64,000 nt of DNA from Skermanella rosea. Lineage in GTDB: Bacteria > Pseudomonadota > Alphaproteobacteria > Azospirillales > Azospirillaceae. Location: positions 3,315,471 to 3,379,470 of the forward strand of contig NZ_CP086111.1 in assembly GCF_016806835.2 (NCBI RefSeq), read 5' to 3'. The notes under the pieces were generated by a model, which saw nothing but the letters and a program-made list of their open reading frames with translations, had not been told where the DNA came from and did not search any database. The position numbers and the translations under genes are program-made. This document shows, in pieces, positions 26,649-35,826 of the stretch (position 1 is its first letter; each line of letters begins with the position of its first letter).

Positions 26649-26781
26649 AAGGCCGGCTTGACCAGGGCGGGCAAAGACACCAATTCTCCGGATAAGCCTC
26701 AAGAGATCCACGAAAATCCTTGTTGAACAATAAGTTTGACGTTTTCATCGCGGCCAGGAGCGGTGGCGGACGGAGACCAGC

Positions 26782-29085
26782 ATGACATCGGTGGCAGCCA
26801 TATCCCAGCAAATCTGGGATATGAAATACCGGCTGAAACTGCTTGACGGGCAGCCTGTGGACAAAACGGTCAGCGACACTTGGACGCGCGTGGCCAAAGC
26901 CCTGGCCGAGCCTGAAAAAGACCCCGCCGCGTGGGTCACCCGATTCGCCGAGGCGCTGGCCGACTACCAGTTCCTCCCCGCCGGTAGGATCCTCGCGGGT
27001 GCCGGCACCGGACGCAACGTCACCCTGTTCAACTGCTTCGTCATGGGCCGGATCCCGGACGACATGGGCGGCATCTTCGCCCACCTGCGGGAAGCGGCCC
27101 TGACCATGCAACAGGGCGGCGGCATCGGATACGACTTCTCCACGCTCCGCCCCAAGGGTGCCGCGGTGCTGGGCGTGGGGGCCGACGCCTCCGGCCCGCT
27201 GTCCTTCATGGACGTGTGGGACGCCATGTGCCGCACGATCATGAGCGCCGGACACCGGCGCGGCGCCATGATGGCGACCCTGCGATGCGACCACCCGGAT
27301 ATCGAAGCCTTCGTCGAGGCGAAGCGCGAAGCCGGGCGCCTGCGGATGTTCAACCTGTCGGTCCTGGTGACCGACGCCTTCATGACGGCGGTCCGTCAGG
27401 ACGACGCGTGGCCGCTCACCTTCAACGGTACCGTCTTCAAGACCCTGCAGGCTCGCGACCTGTGGGACCGCATCATGCGGGCGACCTACGCCTATGCCGA
27501 ACCGGGCGTCATCTTCATCGACCGGATCAACCAGCACAATAATCTGTGGTACGTTGAGGATATCTCTGCAACCAACCCATGCGGGGAGCAGCCATTGCCC
27601 CCCTACGGCGCCTGCCTGCTGGGGTCGATAAACCTCGCGGCGCTGGTGCGGAAGCCGTTCACCGAACAGGCGCATCTGGATATGGACCGTCTGGCGGAAT
27701 TGGTGCCCTTGGCCGTCCGCATGATGGACAATGTGGTCGATGTCTCCCGCTTCCCGCTGCCCGAGCAGCTGGCGGAGGCGAAGGCGAAGCGGCGGATCGG
27801 GCTGGGCGTCACGGGATTGGCCGATGCCCTGATCCTGTGCCGGGCGCGCTACGGCAGCGAGCAGGCGGTCGCCCTGACGGAGCAGTGGCTGGCGGCCCTG
27901 CGCCGGCACGCCTATCTGGCCTCGACCCGGCTTGCCGCCGAGAAGGGCAGCTTTCCGCTGTTCGACGCGGAGAAGTTCCTGGCGGGCGCCAACGCGCTGA
28001 CGCTCGACGCGGACGTACGCGACGCCATCGCGGCGTACGGCCTGCGCAACGCGCTGCTGACCTCGATCGCGCCGACCGGCACGATCTCGCTGTTCGCCGA
28101 CAACATCTCGTCCGGGATCGAGCCCGTATTCGCCTACAGCTACGACCGGAACGTGCTGATGCCCGACGGCTCGCGCCGTCAGGAGGAAGTCTCCGACCAT
28201 GCCTACCGGCTGTTCCGCCAGACTTTCGGGGAGCAGGTTCCCCTGCCCGACTACTTCGTCGACGTGGAAGCGCTCAGCCCGGCCGACCATGTGGTGATGC
28301 AGGCGGTCGCCCAGAAATACATCGACAGCAGCATTTCCAAGACGATCAACTGCCCCGAGGACCTGTCGTTCGAGTCGTTCAAGGACGTCTATGTCCACGC
28401 CTTCGAACTTGGCTGCAAGGGCTGCACGACATACCGCCCCAACGAGGTGACCGGTTCGGTGCTGTCGGTGAAGAAGGCGGAGGAGAAAGCCAAGGCTCCG
28501 CCTGCTCCGCCCCCCACCCCGGCTCCGGTGCAGGATGCGGGCGCCGTGGTCTACATGACCCAGCCGCTCGACCGGCCGGACGTGCTTCCCGGGCAGACCT
28601 ACAAGGTCCGCTGGCCGGAGAGCGACCATGCCCTCTACATCACCCTGAACGACATCATCCAGGATGGGCGCCGGAGGCCGTTCGAGGTCTTCATAAACTC
28701 CAAGAACATGGAGCACTATGCCTGGACCGTGGCGCTGACGCGCATGATCAGCGCGGTGTTCCGGCGCGGCGGCGACATCGCCTTCGTGGTGGAGGAGCTG
28801 AAAGCGGTGTTCGACCCGCGGGGCGGCCAATGGATGAACGGCCGCTACGTTCCCTCGCTGCTGGCTGCCATCGGCGAAGTGATCGAGCGGCACATGATCG
28901 GGATCGGCTTCCTGCCCGAACACGGCGAGACCGATGGAGACGCCGGATCGGCGGAACCGGCGCGCCGGGCGGTCGGGGCGCCGGGCGGACGCCTGCGCCA
29001 GTGCCCGCAATGCGGCCAGCCCGGACTGATCCGCCAGGAAGGCTGCGACCAATGCCCGAACTGCGGCTACTCGAAATGCTCTTGA
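26782..29085 (+). CDS. nrdJ: adenosylcobalamin-dependent (class II) ribonucleoside-diphosphate reductase
   Basis: A 767-residue enzyme that reduces ribonucleotides to deoxyribonucleotides with a coenzyme B12 radical, independent of oxygen. N-terminal active-site cysteine C85 is in TLFNCFV. The radical centre N-x-C-x-E is NPCGEQ (N265, C267, E269). IAPTGTISL and GCKGCTTYRP follow. A TSCPD domain (about 575-700) follows a proline linker, and the C-terminus carries a cysteine-rich zinc-ribbon-like end (CPQCG and CPNCGYSKC), expected to shuttle reducing power. A GGAG site precedes the ATG. The long upstream gap with a LexA-type box suggests DNA-damage induction. Confidence 0.95.
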   Translation: MTSVAAISQQIWDMKYRLKLLDGQPVDKTVSDTWTRVAKALAEPEKDPAAWVTRFAEALADYQFLPAGRILAGAGTGRNVTLFNCFVMGRIPDDMGGIFAHLREAALTMQQGGGIGYDFSTLRPKGAAVLGVGADASGPLSFMDVWDAMCRTIMSAGHRRGAMMATLRCDHPDIEAFVEAKREAGRLRMFNLSVLVTDAFMTAVRQDDAWPLTFNGTVFKTLQARDLWDRIMRATYAYAEPGVIFIDRINQHNNLWYVEDISATNPCGEQPLPPYGACLLGSINLAALVRKPFTEQAHLDMDRLAELVPLAVRMMDNVVDVSRFPLPEQLAEAKAKRRIGLGVTGLADALILCRARYGSEQAVALTEQWLAALRRHAYLASTRLAAEKGSFPLFDAEKFLAGANALTLDADVRDAIAAYGLRNALLTSIAPTGTISLFADNISSGIEPVFAYSYDRNVLMPDGSRRQEEVSDHAYRLFRQTFGEQVPLPDYFVDVEALSPADHVVMQAVAQKYIDSSISKTINCPEDLSFESFKDVYVHAFELGCKGCTTYRPNEVTGSVLSVKKAEEKAKAPPAPPPTPAPVQDAGAVVYMTQPLDRPDVLPGQTYKVRWPESDHALYITLNDIIQDGRRRPFEVFINSKNMEHYAWTVALTRMISAVFRRGGDIAFVVEELKAVFDPRGGQWMNGRYVPSLLAAIGEVIERHMIGIGFLPEHGETDGDAGSAEPARRAVGAPGGRLRQCPQCGQPGLIRQEGCDQCPNCGYSKCS

Positions 29086-29139
29086 GGGAGCCCTGATCGA
29101 GCTGCCCTCCCACCAGTTCCTCGACCCGGAAGCCCTGCG

Positions 29140-29421
29140 CGGATCCTTTCCGCCGGCGGGATCGGACGCATCGCCGCATCGACCGCGGGTTCAGGGAAGA
29201 AAGGCGCGGAGAAGCGCTTGCGGCCGTCGCCCAGCATGCGATGGCCAGCACGCGATGGTCGGTCGCGACGAAGCGCCCGCCGGTCCAGTGCCGGGGAGCC
29301 CCGCCGAAGTTCAGCACGAACGAGTTCGCCAGCGGGCGTCTCCGTTCCTCCGGCAGGCCGAAGAAGCGGAACAGTCGGGCGAGGCGTCGATCACCGGGAT
29401 TTCACCGAATGCATGCAGCAC
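29140..29421 (-). pseudogene. degraded isopenicillin N synthase family 2OG-Fe(II) oxygenase
   Basis: Reading the minus strand in shifting frames recovers pieces of an isopenicillin N synthase-like dioxygenase in the right order. They are GEIPVIDASP (N-terminus, near 29405), then FGLPEERRRPLANS fused to FVLNFGGAPRHWTGGRFVATDHR, and, in another frame, HRMLGDGRKRFSAPFFPEP. These match the family pattern ending in WTxGRFxxTxHRV and GRRRFSxPFF. The last frame change is explained by a 14-base near-exact tandem duplication in the CATCGC..GCTGG region at about 29234-29261. Large internal parts are missing. The roughly 360-base gap between nrdJ and the betaine-binding gene (29086-29445) is filled mainly by this relic. 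Confidence 0.65.
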
Positions 29422-29445
29422 CTCCGCCTCCCCGATCCAGGGGGG

Positions 29446-30324
29446 TTATTCCCGCGCCGACTCCTGCGGCTCCAGCCAGCCGTCCACCAGGGCCCGGTTC
29501 TCGGCGATCCACGCCCTGGCTCCCTCTTCGGGCGAGTTGGCCTCGTTGACTTCCGCCATCAGGGAGCCCAGGCTGTCGTCGTCCATGCTCCAGGCGTTCA
29601 GCCAGCCGAGGACCTCCGGGTAGTCCTCGGCGAATCCCTTCCGCGACATGAAATGGATGTCGTCGGTCGCGCCGTAGGCGTTCCGGGGGTCCTGAAGGTA
29701 CTTGAGGTCGTATTTGGCGAAGACCCAGTGGGGGCTCCACAGCGTCACGACCACCGGATTCTCCTGGCGGTATGCCCGGTCCAGCGCGCTGATCATGGCC
29801 ACCTCGGACGAGGTCACCAGGTTGTAGTCCAGCCCATAGGTCTTGATCGCCTGCTCCGTCATGGCCATCAGGGAGGAGCCGGCCTCGATGCCGACGATCC
29901 CGTCGGAAGAGCGGCCGTTGCCGAAGGTGGCGGCCCGGTCCTTGAGATCCTCTATGCTGCCGATTTCCATGTAGGCCGGCACGGCAAGGCCCAAGCGCGC
30001 GCCGTGATACCAGGACTCGTGCAGATCGATCCTGTCCTTGAACCGGTCGTAATAGGCGGCGTCGGTCGTCGGCATCCAGATCTCGAGCGCCACGTCGATC
30101 GCGTCGGTGGAAAGCCCGGTGTAGAGGATCGCCTTCTCCACCGTCTTCAGCTCGACCTCGTAGCCCTTCTCCCCCAGCACCTGCTGCCACATGTGGCTGA
30201 CGGCAATCGCCTCCGCCCAATTGTTGAGACCGATCCGGATGGGTTCCTTCGCGAATGCGCCCGCCGCACCCAAAAAGGTGACGAGAAAGGCTCCCAGGAT
30301 CGGGAAAAGTTGGAGGCGCTTCAT
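29446..30324 (-). CDS. glycine betaine/proline ABC transporter substrate-binding protein (ProX/OpuAC type)
   Basis: A 292-residue secreted binding protein. Residues 1-25 form a signal peptide ending AGAFA. The mature domain opens KEPIRIGLNNWAEAIAVSHM and contains TDAIDVALEIWMP and VTLWSPHWVFAKYDL, aromatic-rich stretches typical of the OpuAC fold that cages quaternary ammonium groups. No ATPase or permease gene is adjacent, so its transporter must be elsewhere or it is an orphan. AAAGGAAC precedes the ATG. Nearby MscS and aquaporin genes fit an osmotic role. Confidence 0.86.
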   Translation of the reverse strand: MKRLQLFPILGAFLVTFLGAAGAFAKEPIRIGLNNWAEAIAVSHMWQQVLGEKGYEVELKTVEKAILYTGLSTDAIDVALEIWMPTTDAAYYDRFKDRIDLHESWYHGARLGLAVPAYMEIGSIEDLKDRAATFGNGRSSDGIVGIEAGSSLMAMTEQAIKTYGLDYNLVTSSEVAMISALDRAYRQENPVVVTLWSPHWVFAKYDLKYLQDPRNAYGATDDIHFMSRKGFAEDYPEVLGWLNAWSMDDDSLGSLMAEVNEANSPEEGARAWIAENRALVDGWLEPQESARE

Positions 30325-30552
30325 AATGCTGTTCCTTTCGCGTGATGACTCCCGTGCCGCCCCTGTGTATTTCGGAATCTCTCCCGTTGTTCCCGCCCTG
30401 TCTTTATCGAAATCGATTTTCCTTTAGTTTCCCACGCCCGGCGGTCGATACAAGGCTATCGGCCCGTCAAGCCGGCGCCGCGGGCCGGCACGAGAACGGA
30501 CCGGTCCATACGCCGGAACCGCAATGGATCATGCCGGCCGGACCCGGCGGGA

Positions 30553-31374
30553 TCAGCGCTCGAAGGATCGCCAGGCCTGTTCCGCGATCGCTTCGGCGAC
30601 CCTCGCCTGGTCATCGAGCAGCGGCATCTCTCCCGGTGAACTGTCGAAGCCTTCGGCCCAGACATAGCGTGCCGTCCGCGTCTCCATCATGCGGGCGTTG
30701 ACGCGGACTCGGCCGTCCACGACGCGGACGCTGCCCTCCAGGATGAAGTCGGGCGACGGCGCGGCAGGGACATGCCGGGCGTCCACCACCAGCAGATGGG
30801 GGTTTCCCGTCAGGGTCCGCTTCAGTTCGTCCTGCAGGCCCGACGCCATGTCGGCCCCCAACTCGTCCAGCGGAACGAAGGCGTTGACCTGGACGGTCCG
30901 CACGGGGCTGCCGTCACCCCCGGTGTCGCCGCCGAGCAGGGCCAGCAGGCTCATGGCGAGGATCGTGCCGCCAAGCGCCACCCGCCGCCTGCCGGAAGCT
31001 TGCGGCGGCCCCCGCTCCGCCGCGGGCGGGGCGGCGCGGACGAAGACGGGGACGTAGGATCCTTTCGGCAGCTCGATCCTGACGGCGCAGGCGCTGCCGT
31101 CGGTGAGGTAATAGTGCTCCAGCCGCCGGCGCAGTTGCCCGGCTTCGATGCGGACGACGGGATCGGCCTGGGGATCGAAACTCTCGTCCCGCCCCAGCAC
31201 GGACACGGCGATCGCATAGGCCTTGATGCGGTCGGTGCGGCCGGCCAGCGTTTCCTCCACCACGTAGCGCAGGAAGTTCCTGCACCGGGTCGCCCGCCGG
31301 AATGCCTCGGTGGCGCAGATGGCGTCGAGGTGGTCGAGGATCTCCCTGTCGGTGGGCTTCCCCGTCGACGCCAC
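30553..31374 (-). CDS. membrane-tethered winged-helix / TolB-like protein, paralogue 1
   Basis: A 273-residue protein in three parts: an N-terminal domain (about 9-112) with the pattern FLRYVVEETLAGR, then FDPQADPVVRIEAGQLR at 66-82 and LPKGSYVPVF; one transmembrane segment (about 132-148); and a periplasmic TolB/FlgO-like domain with FILEGSVRVVDGRVRVNARM. The N-terminal domain is widespread in TolB-like and adenylate-cyclase-like proteins and looks like a DNA-binding winged helix, giving a CadC-style one-component regulator; that reading is inference. It ends the minus-strand unit after mscS and the glycolipid-binding gene (11-base gap). A close paralogue is at 34689-35636. Confidence 0.7.
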   Translation of the reverse strand: MASTGKPTDREILDHLDAICATEAFRRATRCRNFLRYVVEETLAGRTDRIKAYAIAVSVLGRDESFDPQADPVVRIEAGQLRRRLEHYYLTDGSACAVRIELPKGSYVPVFVRAAPPAAERGPPQASGRRRVALGGTILAMSLLALLGGDTGGDGSPVRTVQVNAFVPLDELGADMASGLQDELKRTLTGNPHLLVVDARHVPAAPSPDFILEGSVRVVDGRVRVNARMMETRTARYVWAEGFDSSPGEMPLLDDQARVAEAIAEQAWRSFER

Positions 31375-31385
31375 GGCCCCCTCCG

Positions 31386-31952
31386 TTATGCGATGCGCCG
31401 GAACAGATCCGGGTAGTCGACGACGAGGCCGTCGCGGTCCACCTCGATATCGCGCGCGAAGTCGCCGTCCAGGGATTCGTAGCGGTACAGCCGGCCAGGC
31501 TCCAGGCAGGTGTAGCGCTGGCGGCTGGCGGTCACGGACATGTCGGGAGGCGACACATAGGCGGCCAGGATGTCGGCGCTTTCGCCGGCGCGCAGCCCGA
31601 GCCGGCGGATCGGCAGCGTGTTGGTGAAGGGCGTGACGGCGAGATCCACATCGATCGCCCCCTGGAGAAGGCCGAGCGGCGTGCCGGTGGCCATCGTCCA
31701 GGTCCCTGCCCCGTCACCCGCTATGTGCAGCGACCGGGCGGAGCCGATCAACCGCACCTCCAGCGTCCTGACTCGCCACGCGGCATCGCAGGAGATGCGG
31801 TAGGTGAGCGCGAACCGTTCCCCAAGGTCCGAAGCGGCGATGACCGACGCCTCCGCGACGATGCCTTGCGGCGCTTCCTGGACCACCAGATGCTCCAGCC
31901 CGGTCCCTGCCCAATCCCGCCAACGCGCGACGACGGTCCGCCCGTTGCTCAT
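31386..31952 (-). CDS. putative glycolipid-binding family protein (PF06475-like)
   Basis: A 188-residue soluble protein without a signal peptide. Its beta-rich pattern, including WRVRTLEVRL, GTPLGLLQGAIDVDLAVTPF and TNTLPIRRL, matches the putative glycolipid-binding family first described in Pseudomonas. The biochemical role is not established. It overlaps the mscS stop by ATGA and is followed after 11 bases by the winged-helix/TolB-like gene, so it belongs to the same operon. Confidence 0.75.
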   Translation of the reverse strand: MSNGRTVVARWRDWAGTGLEHLVVQEAPQGIVAEASVIAASDLGERFALTYRISCDAAWRVRTLEVRLIGSARSLHIAGDGAGTWTMATGTPLGLLQGAIDVDLAVTPFTNTLPIRRLGLRAGESADILAAYVSPPDMSVTASRQRYTCLEPGRLYRYESLDGDFARDIEVDRDGLVVDYPDLFRRIA

Positions 31953-34087
31953 GCCTGCTCCTTCATGTGCTTCGCGCCCTCGAACGAGTCCCGGACCGCC
32001 TCGACCGCGGCGAACCCGACGGCGCGGCTGGCGGCGTTCGGATCGTCGACGCGGACGACAACGCCCCGGCCGACAAGGTCGATGCCGTTCTCGTTGAAGG
32101 CCTTGATGATCCTCTGATAGGCCTCGCGTCGGATGGTGAACTGCTCTCCGGGCTTGGCGATGTATTTGACGCCGATGATCACGGCGTCATCCTCGACCCG
32201 GCGGACGCCCTGGGATTTCAGCGGCTCGATGAAGCTGGGCCCCATCTCCGGGTCTTCGGACAGTTCGGCGCCGATCCGCTTGACCAGCTTCTTGACCAGA
32301 CCCAGGTCGGTTTCGGGCGGCACGCGGAACTCCAGCCGCATCAGCGCCCAGTCCCGGGTGTAGTTGGTCAGGGCCTTGATCTGGCCGAACGGCAGCGTGT
32401 GGACCGCGCCCCGATGATGGCGCAGCTTGAGGGAGCGGAGGGAGATGTTCTCCACGGTGCCCCGGAGCTGGCCGACCTCGACATAGTCGCCGATATGAAA
32501 GGCGTCCTCCAGCAGGAAGAAGATGCCGGACAGGATGTCGGCGATGGTCGACTGCGCGCCCAACCCGATCGCGATGCCGACCACCCCGGCGCCCGCCAGC
32601 AGCGGCCCGATGGCGATCCCCAGGGAGGACAGCACGATCATCACGACGACGGCCACCAGCGCGACCTGGAGGAACTTGCGGACCAGCGGCAGCAGGGTCG
32701 CCATCCGCTGGGCGGTCCGGCGGTCGCGTTCGTTCTGGGACGCGATAAGGCGGTCGAAGCTTCGGATCAGCAACGCCCAGCCGACATAGCCGAGCAGCAG
32801 CACCACGCCGGCGTCGAAAAGCAGCCGCAACGCTATACCCAGCGGGCCGGTCTGCCGTTCCGCGTCGAACCCCCAGATGAAGGCCGTCGCGACCACCGAC
32901 AGCACCAGCAGGGCAGCCCAGACGGCGCGCATCAGCCGCACCGTGATCGCGGACGCGTGGCCGTCGCCGGCTTCCTCCGCGGCGTGGAAACGGGCGATCG
33001 GGCGGTGGAGCAGAAGGGCGACCACCGGAACCGCGACCGCCAGGGCGAAGCTGGCGAGCAGGCGGAAGCCCGTCCCGGGCTCCAGCCGCAGCGCCGCCGC
33101 CGCGAGCGTCAGCCAGAGGCCGGCAAGATAGACGGTCGCCAGCACCAGACCGGTGCCGATGCCGCGGCTGGCCGAAAGGTCGAGATCCAGGAAACCGCCG
33201 ATCATCGCGGCGATGTCCCGACGCCGGCTCCAGAGCTGGACCGCCAGGTACAGGAACGGCAGGGTGCTGACCGGCAGCACAAGGGCGATCAGCGGGTCAT
33301 AGGCCATGCCCAGGGCGTTCAGCAGGTCGAACAGGCCGAGCAGCGCGGCACTGAGGACGGCGACCCACACGCCGGACCGGTAGATCGCCGTCGCGGCCCT
33401 CTCCCCCACCGGCAGGAGCCTCCGGTCCGCCTGTCCGGGCGCGCAGAGGGCCCGGAAGATCAGGTCGGCGACCAGCACCGTCAGGGCAGCCTGGAGCGCC
33501 GCGAGGAAAATCGCGGGTGCCGCGGGATGCGTCGGGCGCAGGATCGCATAGGCCAGCAGAAGGCCGGTGACGAACCCTGCGATCCGCAGCAGGTCGCGAG
33601 CCGCGCTCCGCACCACGCTGTCCGGAGCCGCGGGAAGCAGCCGGGCCAGCGCGGCCCAGACGACGGTGCCGGCCGCGAACAGGAACGCCAGCGACGCCGC
33701 CAGGCGCCACGGCCGGATTGCGGCGTCGCGCCCGTTCGGCCGTTCGAAGGCATCGACCAGGGCCGCCGGTATCCGGGGGTAGGACCTGACCACGGCGTCC
33801 AGGCGCTCCGCATGGAACGCCAGGGGATTGGCGGGCCGGGCGGCCGCACTGCGGCTTCGGGTCTCGCTCAGCAGCCTGTCGCGCAGGGCGGCCCGGACCT
33901 GTTCGCCATCCATGACGGCAAGCAGGGCGTCCGCCTGCTCCGGCGTCAGCCCGTCGGGAAAAGCCTGCATCACCGCGTCGATGCCGGCACCGGATGCCGG
34001 CGCGGCCGGCTGGGCGGATGCGACGCCGGGACCGGACCCGGCACCCAGCAGGAGCACCAGGAGGATCAGCCGGACGAACACCGTCAT
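31949..34087 (-). CDS. MscS-family mechanosensitive ion channel, large type
   Basis: A 712-residue inner-membrane channel that should release solutes on hypo-osmotic shock. After a signal peptide (1-25) and a periplasmic region (30-120) come about ten transmembrane helices. The pore helix is in AGAGVVGIAIGLGAQSTIADILSG, followed by the beta domain FHIGDYVEVGQLRGTVENISLRS and a C-terminal vestibule domain. The Gly/Ala-rich pore packing is intact. It is larger than E. coli MscS (286 residues) and resembles YbiO-like channels. It begins 4 bases after the small surface-antigen-like gene and overlaps the glycolipid-binding gene. Confidence 0.92.
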   Translation of the reverse strand: MTVFVRLILLVLLLGAGSGPGVASAQPAAPASGAGIDAVMQAFPDGLTPEQADALLAVMDGEQVRAALRDRLLSETRSRSAAARPANPLAFHAERLDAVVRSYPRIPAALVDAFERPNGRDAAIRPWRLAASLAFLFAAGTVVWAALARLLPAAPDSVVRSAARDLLRIAGFVTGLLLAYAILRPTHPAAPAIFLAALQAALTVLVADLIFRALCAPGQADRRLLPVGERAATAIYRSGVWVAVLSAALLGLFDLLNALGMAYDPLIALVLPVSTLPFLYLAVQLWSRRRDIAAMIGGFLDLDLSASRGIGTGLVLATVYLAGLWLTLAAAALRLEPGTGFRLLASFALAVAVPVVALLLHRPIARFHAAEEAGDGHASAITVRLMRAVWAALLVLSVVATAFIWGFDAERQTGPLGIALRLLFDAGVVLLLGYVGWALLIRSFDRLIASQNERDRRTAQRMATLLPLVRKFLQVALVAVVVMIVLSSLGIAIGPLLAGAGVVGIAIGLGAQSTIADILSGIFFLLEDAFHIGDYVEVGQLRGTVENISLRSLKLRHHRGAVHTLPFGQIKALTNYTRDWALMRLEFRVPPETDLGLVKKLVKRIGAELSEDPEMGPSFIEPLKSQGVRRVEDDAVIIGVKYIAKPGEQFTIRREAYQRIIKAFNENGIDLVGRGVVVRVDDPNAASRAVGFAAVEAVRDSFEGAKHMKEQA

Positions 34088-34091
34088 GATG

Positions 34092-34451
34092 TCAACGCGG
34101 GGCGAATTTCCAGGTCCCGTCCGCGATGCGGCAGACCGGCAGCACGTACACCACGCTCCGCTTGCCGAGGTCGCTGTTGAGCCGGGCGTCGCGGCAGGGC
34201 ATCCCGCCCCGCTCGTAGCTCCGGATCATGGTGATGGTCCCGCCATGCCCGGTCTGCGGGTTGGACCAGGGCCTGGACTCGCCATCGGGGGCGTTGCGCA
34301 GCATGTCGGCCCCGACGCTCATGATGATCTTGGTATCGTCGCCCTGGTAATGCGCCTCGCCCAGGCGGCTGCCGAACAGCAGTTGGGCTTCCACCGCCTG
34401 GAACGGAAGAAGCATCGCCGCAGCCAGCGCCATCAAACCCGCTCTTCTCAA
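34092..34451 (-). CDS. small secreted protein, surface-antigen (RT0821/17 kDa type) C-terminal domain-like
   Basis: A 119-residue protein with a signal peptide (about 1-22, ending AVEA). The mature part has SRPWSNPQTGHGGTITMIRSY, then GMPCRDARL and VCRIADGTWKFAP. This W-NP-TG...CR...CR..DGTW layout resembles the C-terminal domain of rickettsial-type surface antigens; two cysteines may form a disulphide. It is first in the minus-strand unit with mscS, 4 bases upstream of it. Confidence 0.6.
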   Translation of the reverse strand: MRRAGLMALAAAMLLPFQAVEAQLLFGSRLGEAHYQGDDTKIIMSVGADMLRNAPDGESRPWSNPQTGHGGTITMIRSYERGGMPCRDARLNSDLGKRSVVYVLPVCRIADGTWKFAPR

Positions 34452-34688
34452 GGCCGTTCCTCCCTGAAAACGCCATTCTGGCCGAAGACGGAAAGCAATG
34501 CGCCGCAGGGGCCCAATGACAGATCCATATCCAGCCTATGCCTATAAGGATCCGCGTAGGTCGTTCATTTCAAGCCCAAGTTACCGCCCAAAAGCATTAC
34601 AACCCTTGTGAACAGCGGACCGAAAGGAACGGAAGACTAAGGTTTGTCGAACCAAGGCAAAAGCCGTCCAGCAGGTGGGGAGACGATC

Positions 34689-35636
34689 ATGGGCTCTCGC
34701 CAGAACCGGCACCTCCAGTTACCGGAAGAAGTTGCCGTACTTTCTCCTCCCCTGTGCCCTTCGCAGGTCCGACAGCAGCTGGAACGCATCTGCGCCTCGG
34801 AAGAGTTTCAGCGCTCCCTGAGGAGCCGGCGCTTCCTGACCTACATCGTCGAGGAGACGATTGCCGGCCGCGGGTCACGCATCAAGGCGTATTGCGTGGC
34901 GACCTCGGCCCTCGACCGGGACGAGACCTTCGATCCCCAGGCCGATCCGCTGGTACGGATCGAGGCGGGCCAACTCCGCCGCCGGCTGGAACGATACTAT
35001 CTCACCCAGGGAGCCGAAGACCCGGTGCTGATAGATCTGCCCAAAGGCGGCTACATTCCGGTATTCAACCCCAGGCCGGCACTCAACCCCAGCTCCGTGT
35101 TCAACCCCGGGACTCCCAGGGTGCCGGGTGCTTCCCGAGCCACGGAGCACCTCCCGGCCGGCGTTTCGGGAACCCTTGCGCTGGCGGCGCTCTCCGCCGT
35201 CGGACTTCTCGGCGCGGCATACGTCGTCCATGATCCGGGCATGGTCGCTTCCGCCATGGGCGTCCCGGCGATCCGGGGAATCCAGGTTCTGCCCTTCACG
35301 CCGGCCGAGGATCCCCGAAGCGCCGAGGTAGCCGCCGGAATGGCTGACGAGATCACCCAGGAGCTCACCCGTCGCCGCGATCTTGCCGTGCTCGGTCCCC
35401 GGGGACCCGGCACGGGCAAGCCGTCCCGTCCCGATGCGATCCTGACCGGCACGGTGCGGACCGGCTCGGGCGTGGTGCGCGTGACCGCCAGCCTGGTGAG
35501 CGCCAGGAACGGCACATACATCTGGACGAAGGCGTACGACAGGCCTTCGGCAGGGCCCGTACTGGCCTTACAGAGCGCTGTCGCCGCGGAAATCGGCGCC
35601 GGGCTCGATGTGCGGGCGCAAGGGCAGCGAGATTGA
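34689..35636 (+). CDS. membrane-tethered winged-helix / TolB-like protein, paralogue 2
   Basis: A 315-residue paralogue of the protein at 30553-31374. The N-terminal domain (about 25-126) shares RRFLTYIVEETIAGR and FDPQADPLVRIEAGQLR (81-97), then LPKGGYIPVF. A proline/serine linker leads to a transmembrane segment (about 161-180) and a TolB-like domain with AILTGTVRTGSGVVRVTASLV. GGGGAGA lies 6 bases before the ATG; an in-frame TTG at 34644 is less likely. It is divergent from the mscS unit and upstream of the aquaporin gene, which suggests it may regulate one or both. Regulatory function is inferred. Confidence 0.7.
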   Translation: MGSRQNRHLQLPEEVAVLSPPLCPSQVRQQLERICASEEFQRSLRSRRFLTYIVEETIAGRGSRIKAYCVATSALDRDETFDPQADPLVRIEAGQLRRRLERYYLTQGAEDPVLIDLPKGGYIPVFNPRPALNPSSVFNPGTPRVPGASRATEHLPAGVSGTLALAALSAVGLLGAAYVVHDPGMVASAMGVPAIRGIQVLPFTPAEDPRSAEVAAGMADEITQELTRRRDLAVLGPRGPGTGKPSRPDAILTGTVRTGSGVVRVTASLVSARNGTYIWTKAYDRPSAGPVLALQSAVAAEIGAGLDVRAQGQRD

Positions 35637-35826
35637 TCGCCTGCGGAATCCTTCAATCGGGCCAAAGGATTGAACGGGTAAACTACGGTAAGTTACGTTC
35701 CCGCGGTGCTCTCCGCCTCTAGTGTCGCGCGACAAGAACAAGCGCTGGTCAGCCGCGCTCAACGAACGGCCCGGCGGACGACCCGCTGGACGACCAGCCC
35801 GCCCCGGCCCGGTTCAGGAGGGATCA

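Noticed and set aside
28748..29317. A 189-codon minus-strand gene overlapping the end of nrdJ
   Set aside because: Its first 30 codons are part of the broken oxygenase; the remainder is out of frame with that family and antisense to nrdJ.
35647..35671. Inverted repeat AATCCTT/AAGGATT after the second winged-helix gene as a terminator
   Set aside because: Only 7 bp with an 11-base loop and overlapping alternative pairings; too weak to call.
35723..35734. 12-bp perfect palindrome TGTCGCGCGACA before aqpZ
   Set aside because: Short, made mainly of alternating C and G, and without a second copy nearby; such palindromes are common by chance in this DNA. It could be an operator, but nothing supports it.
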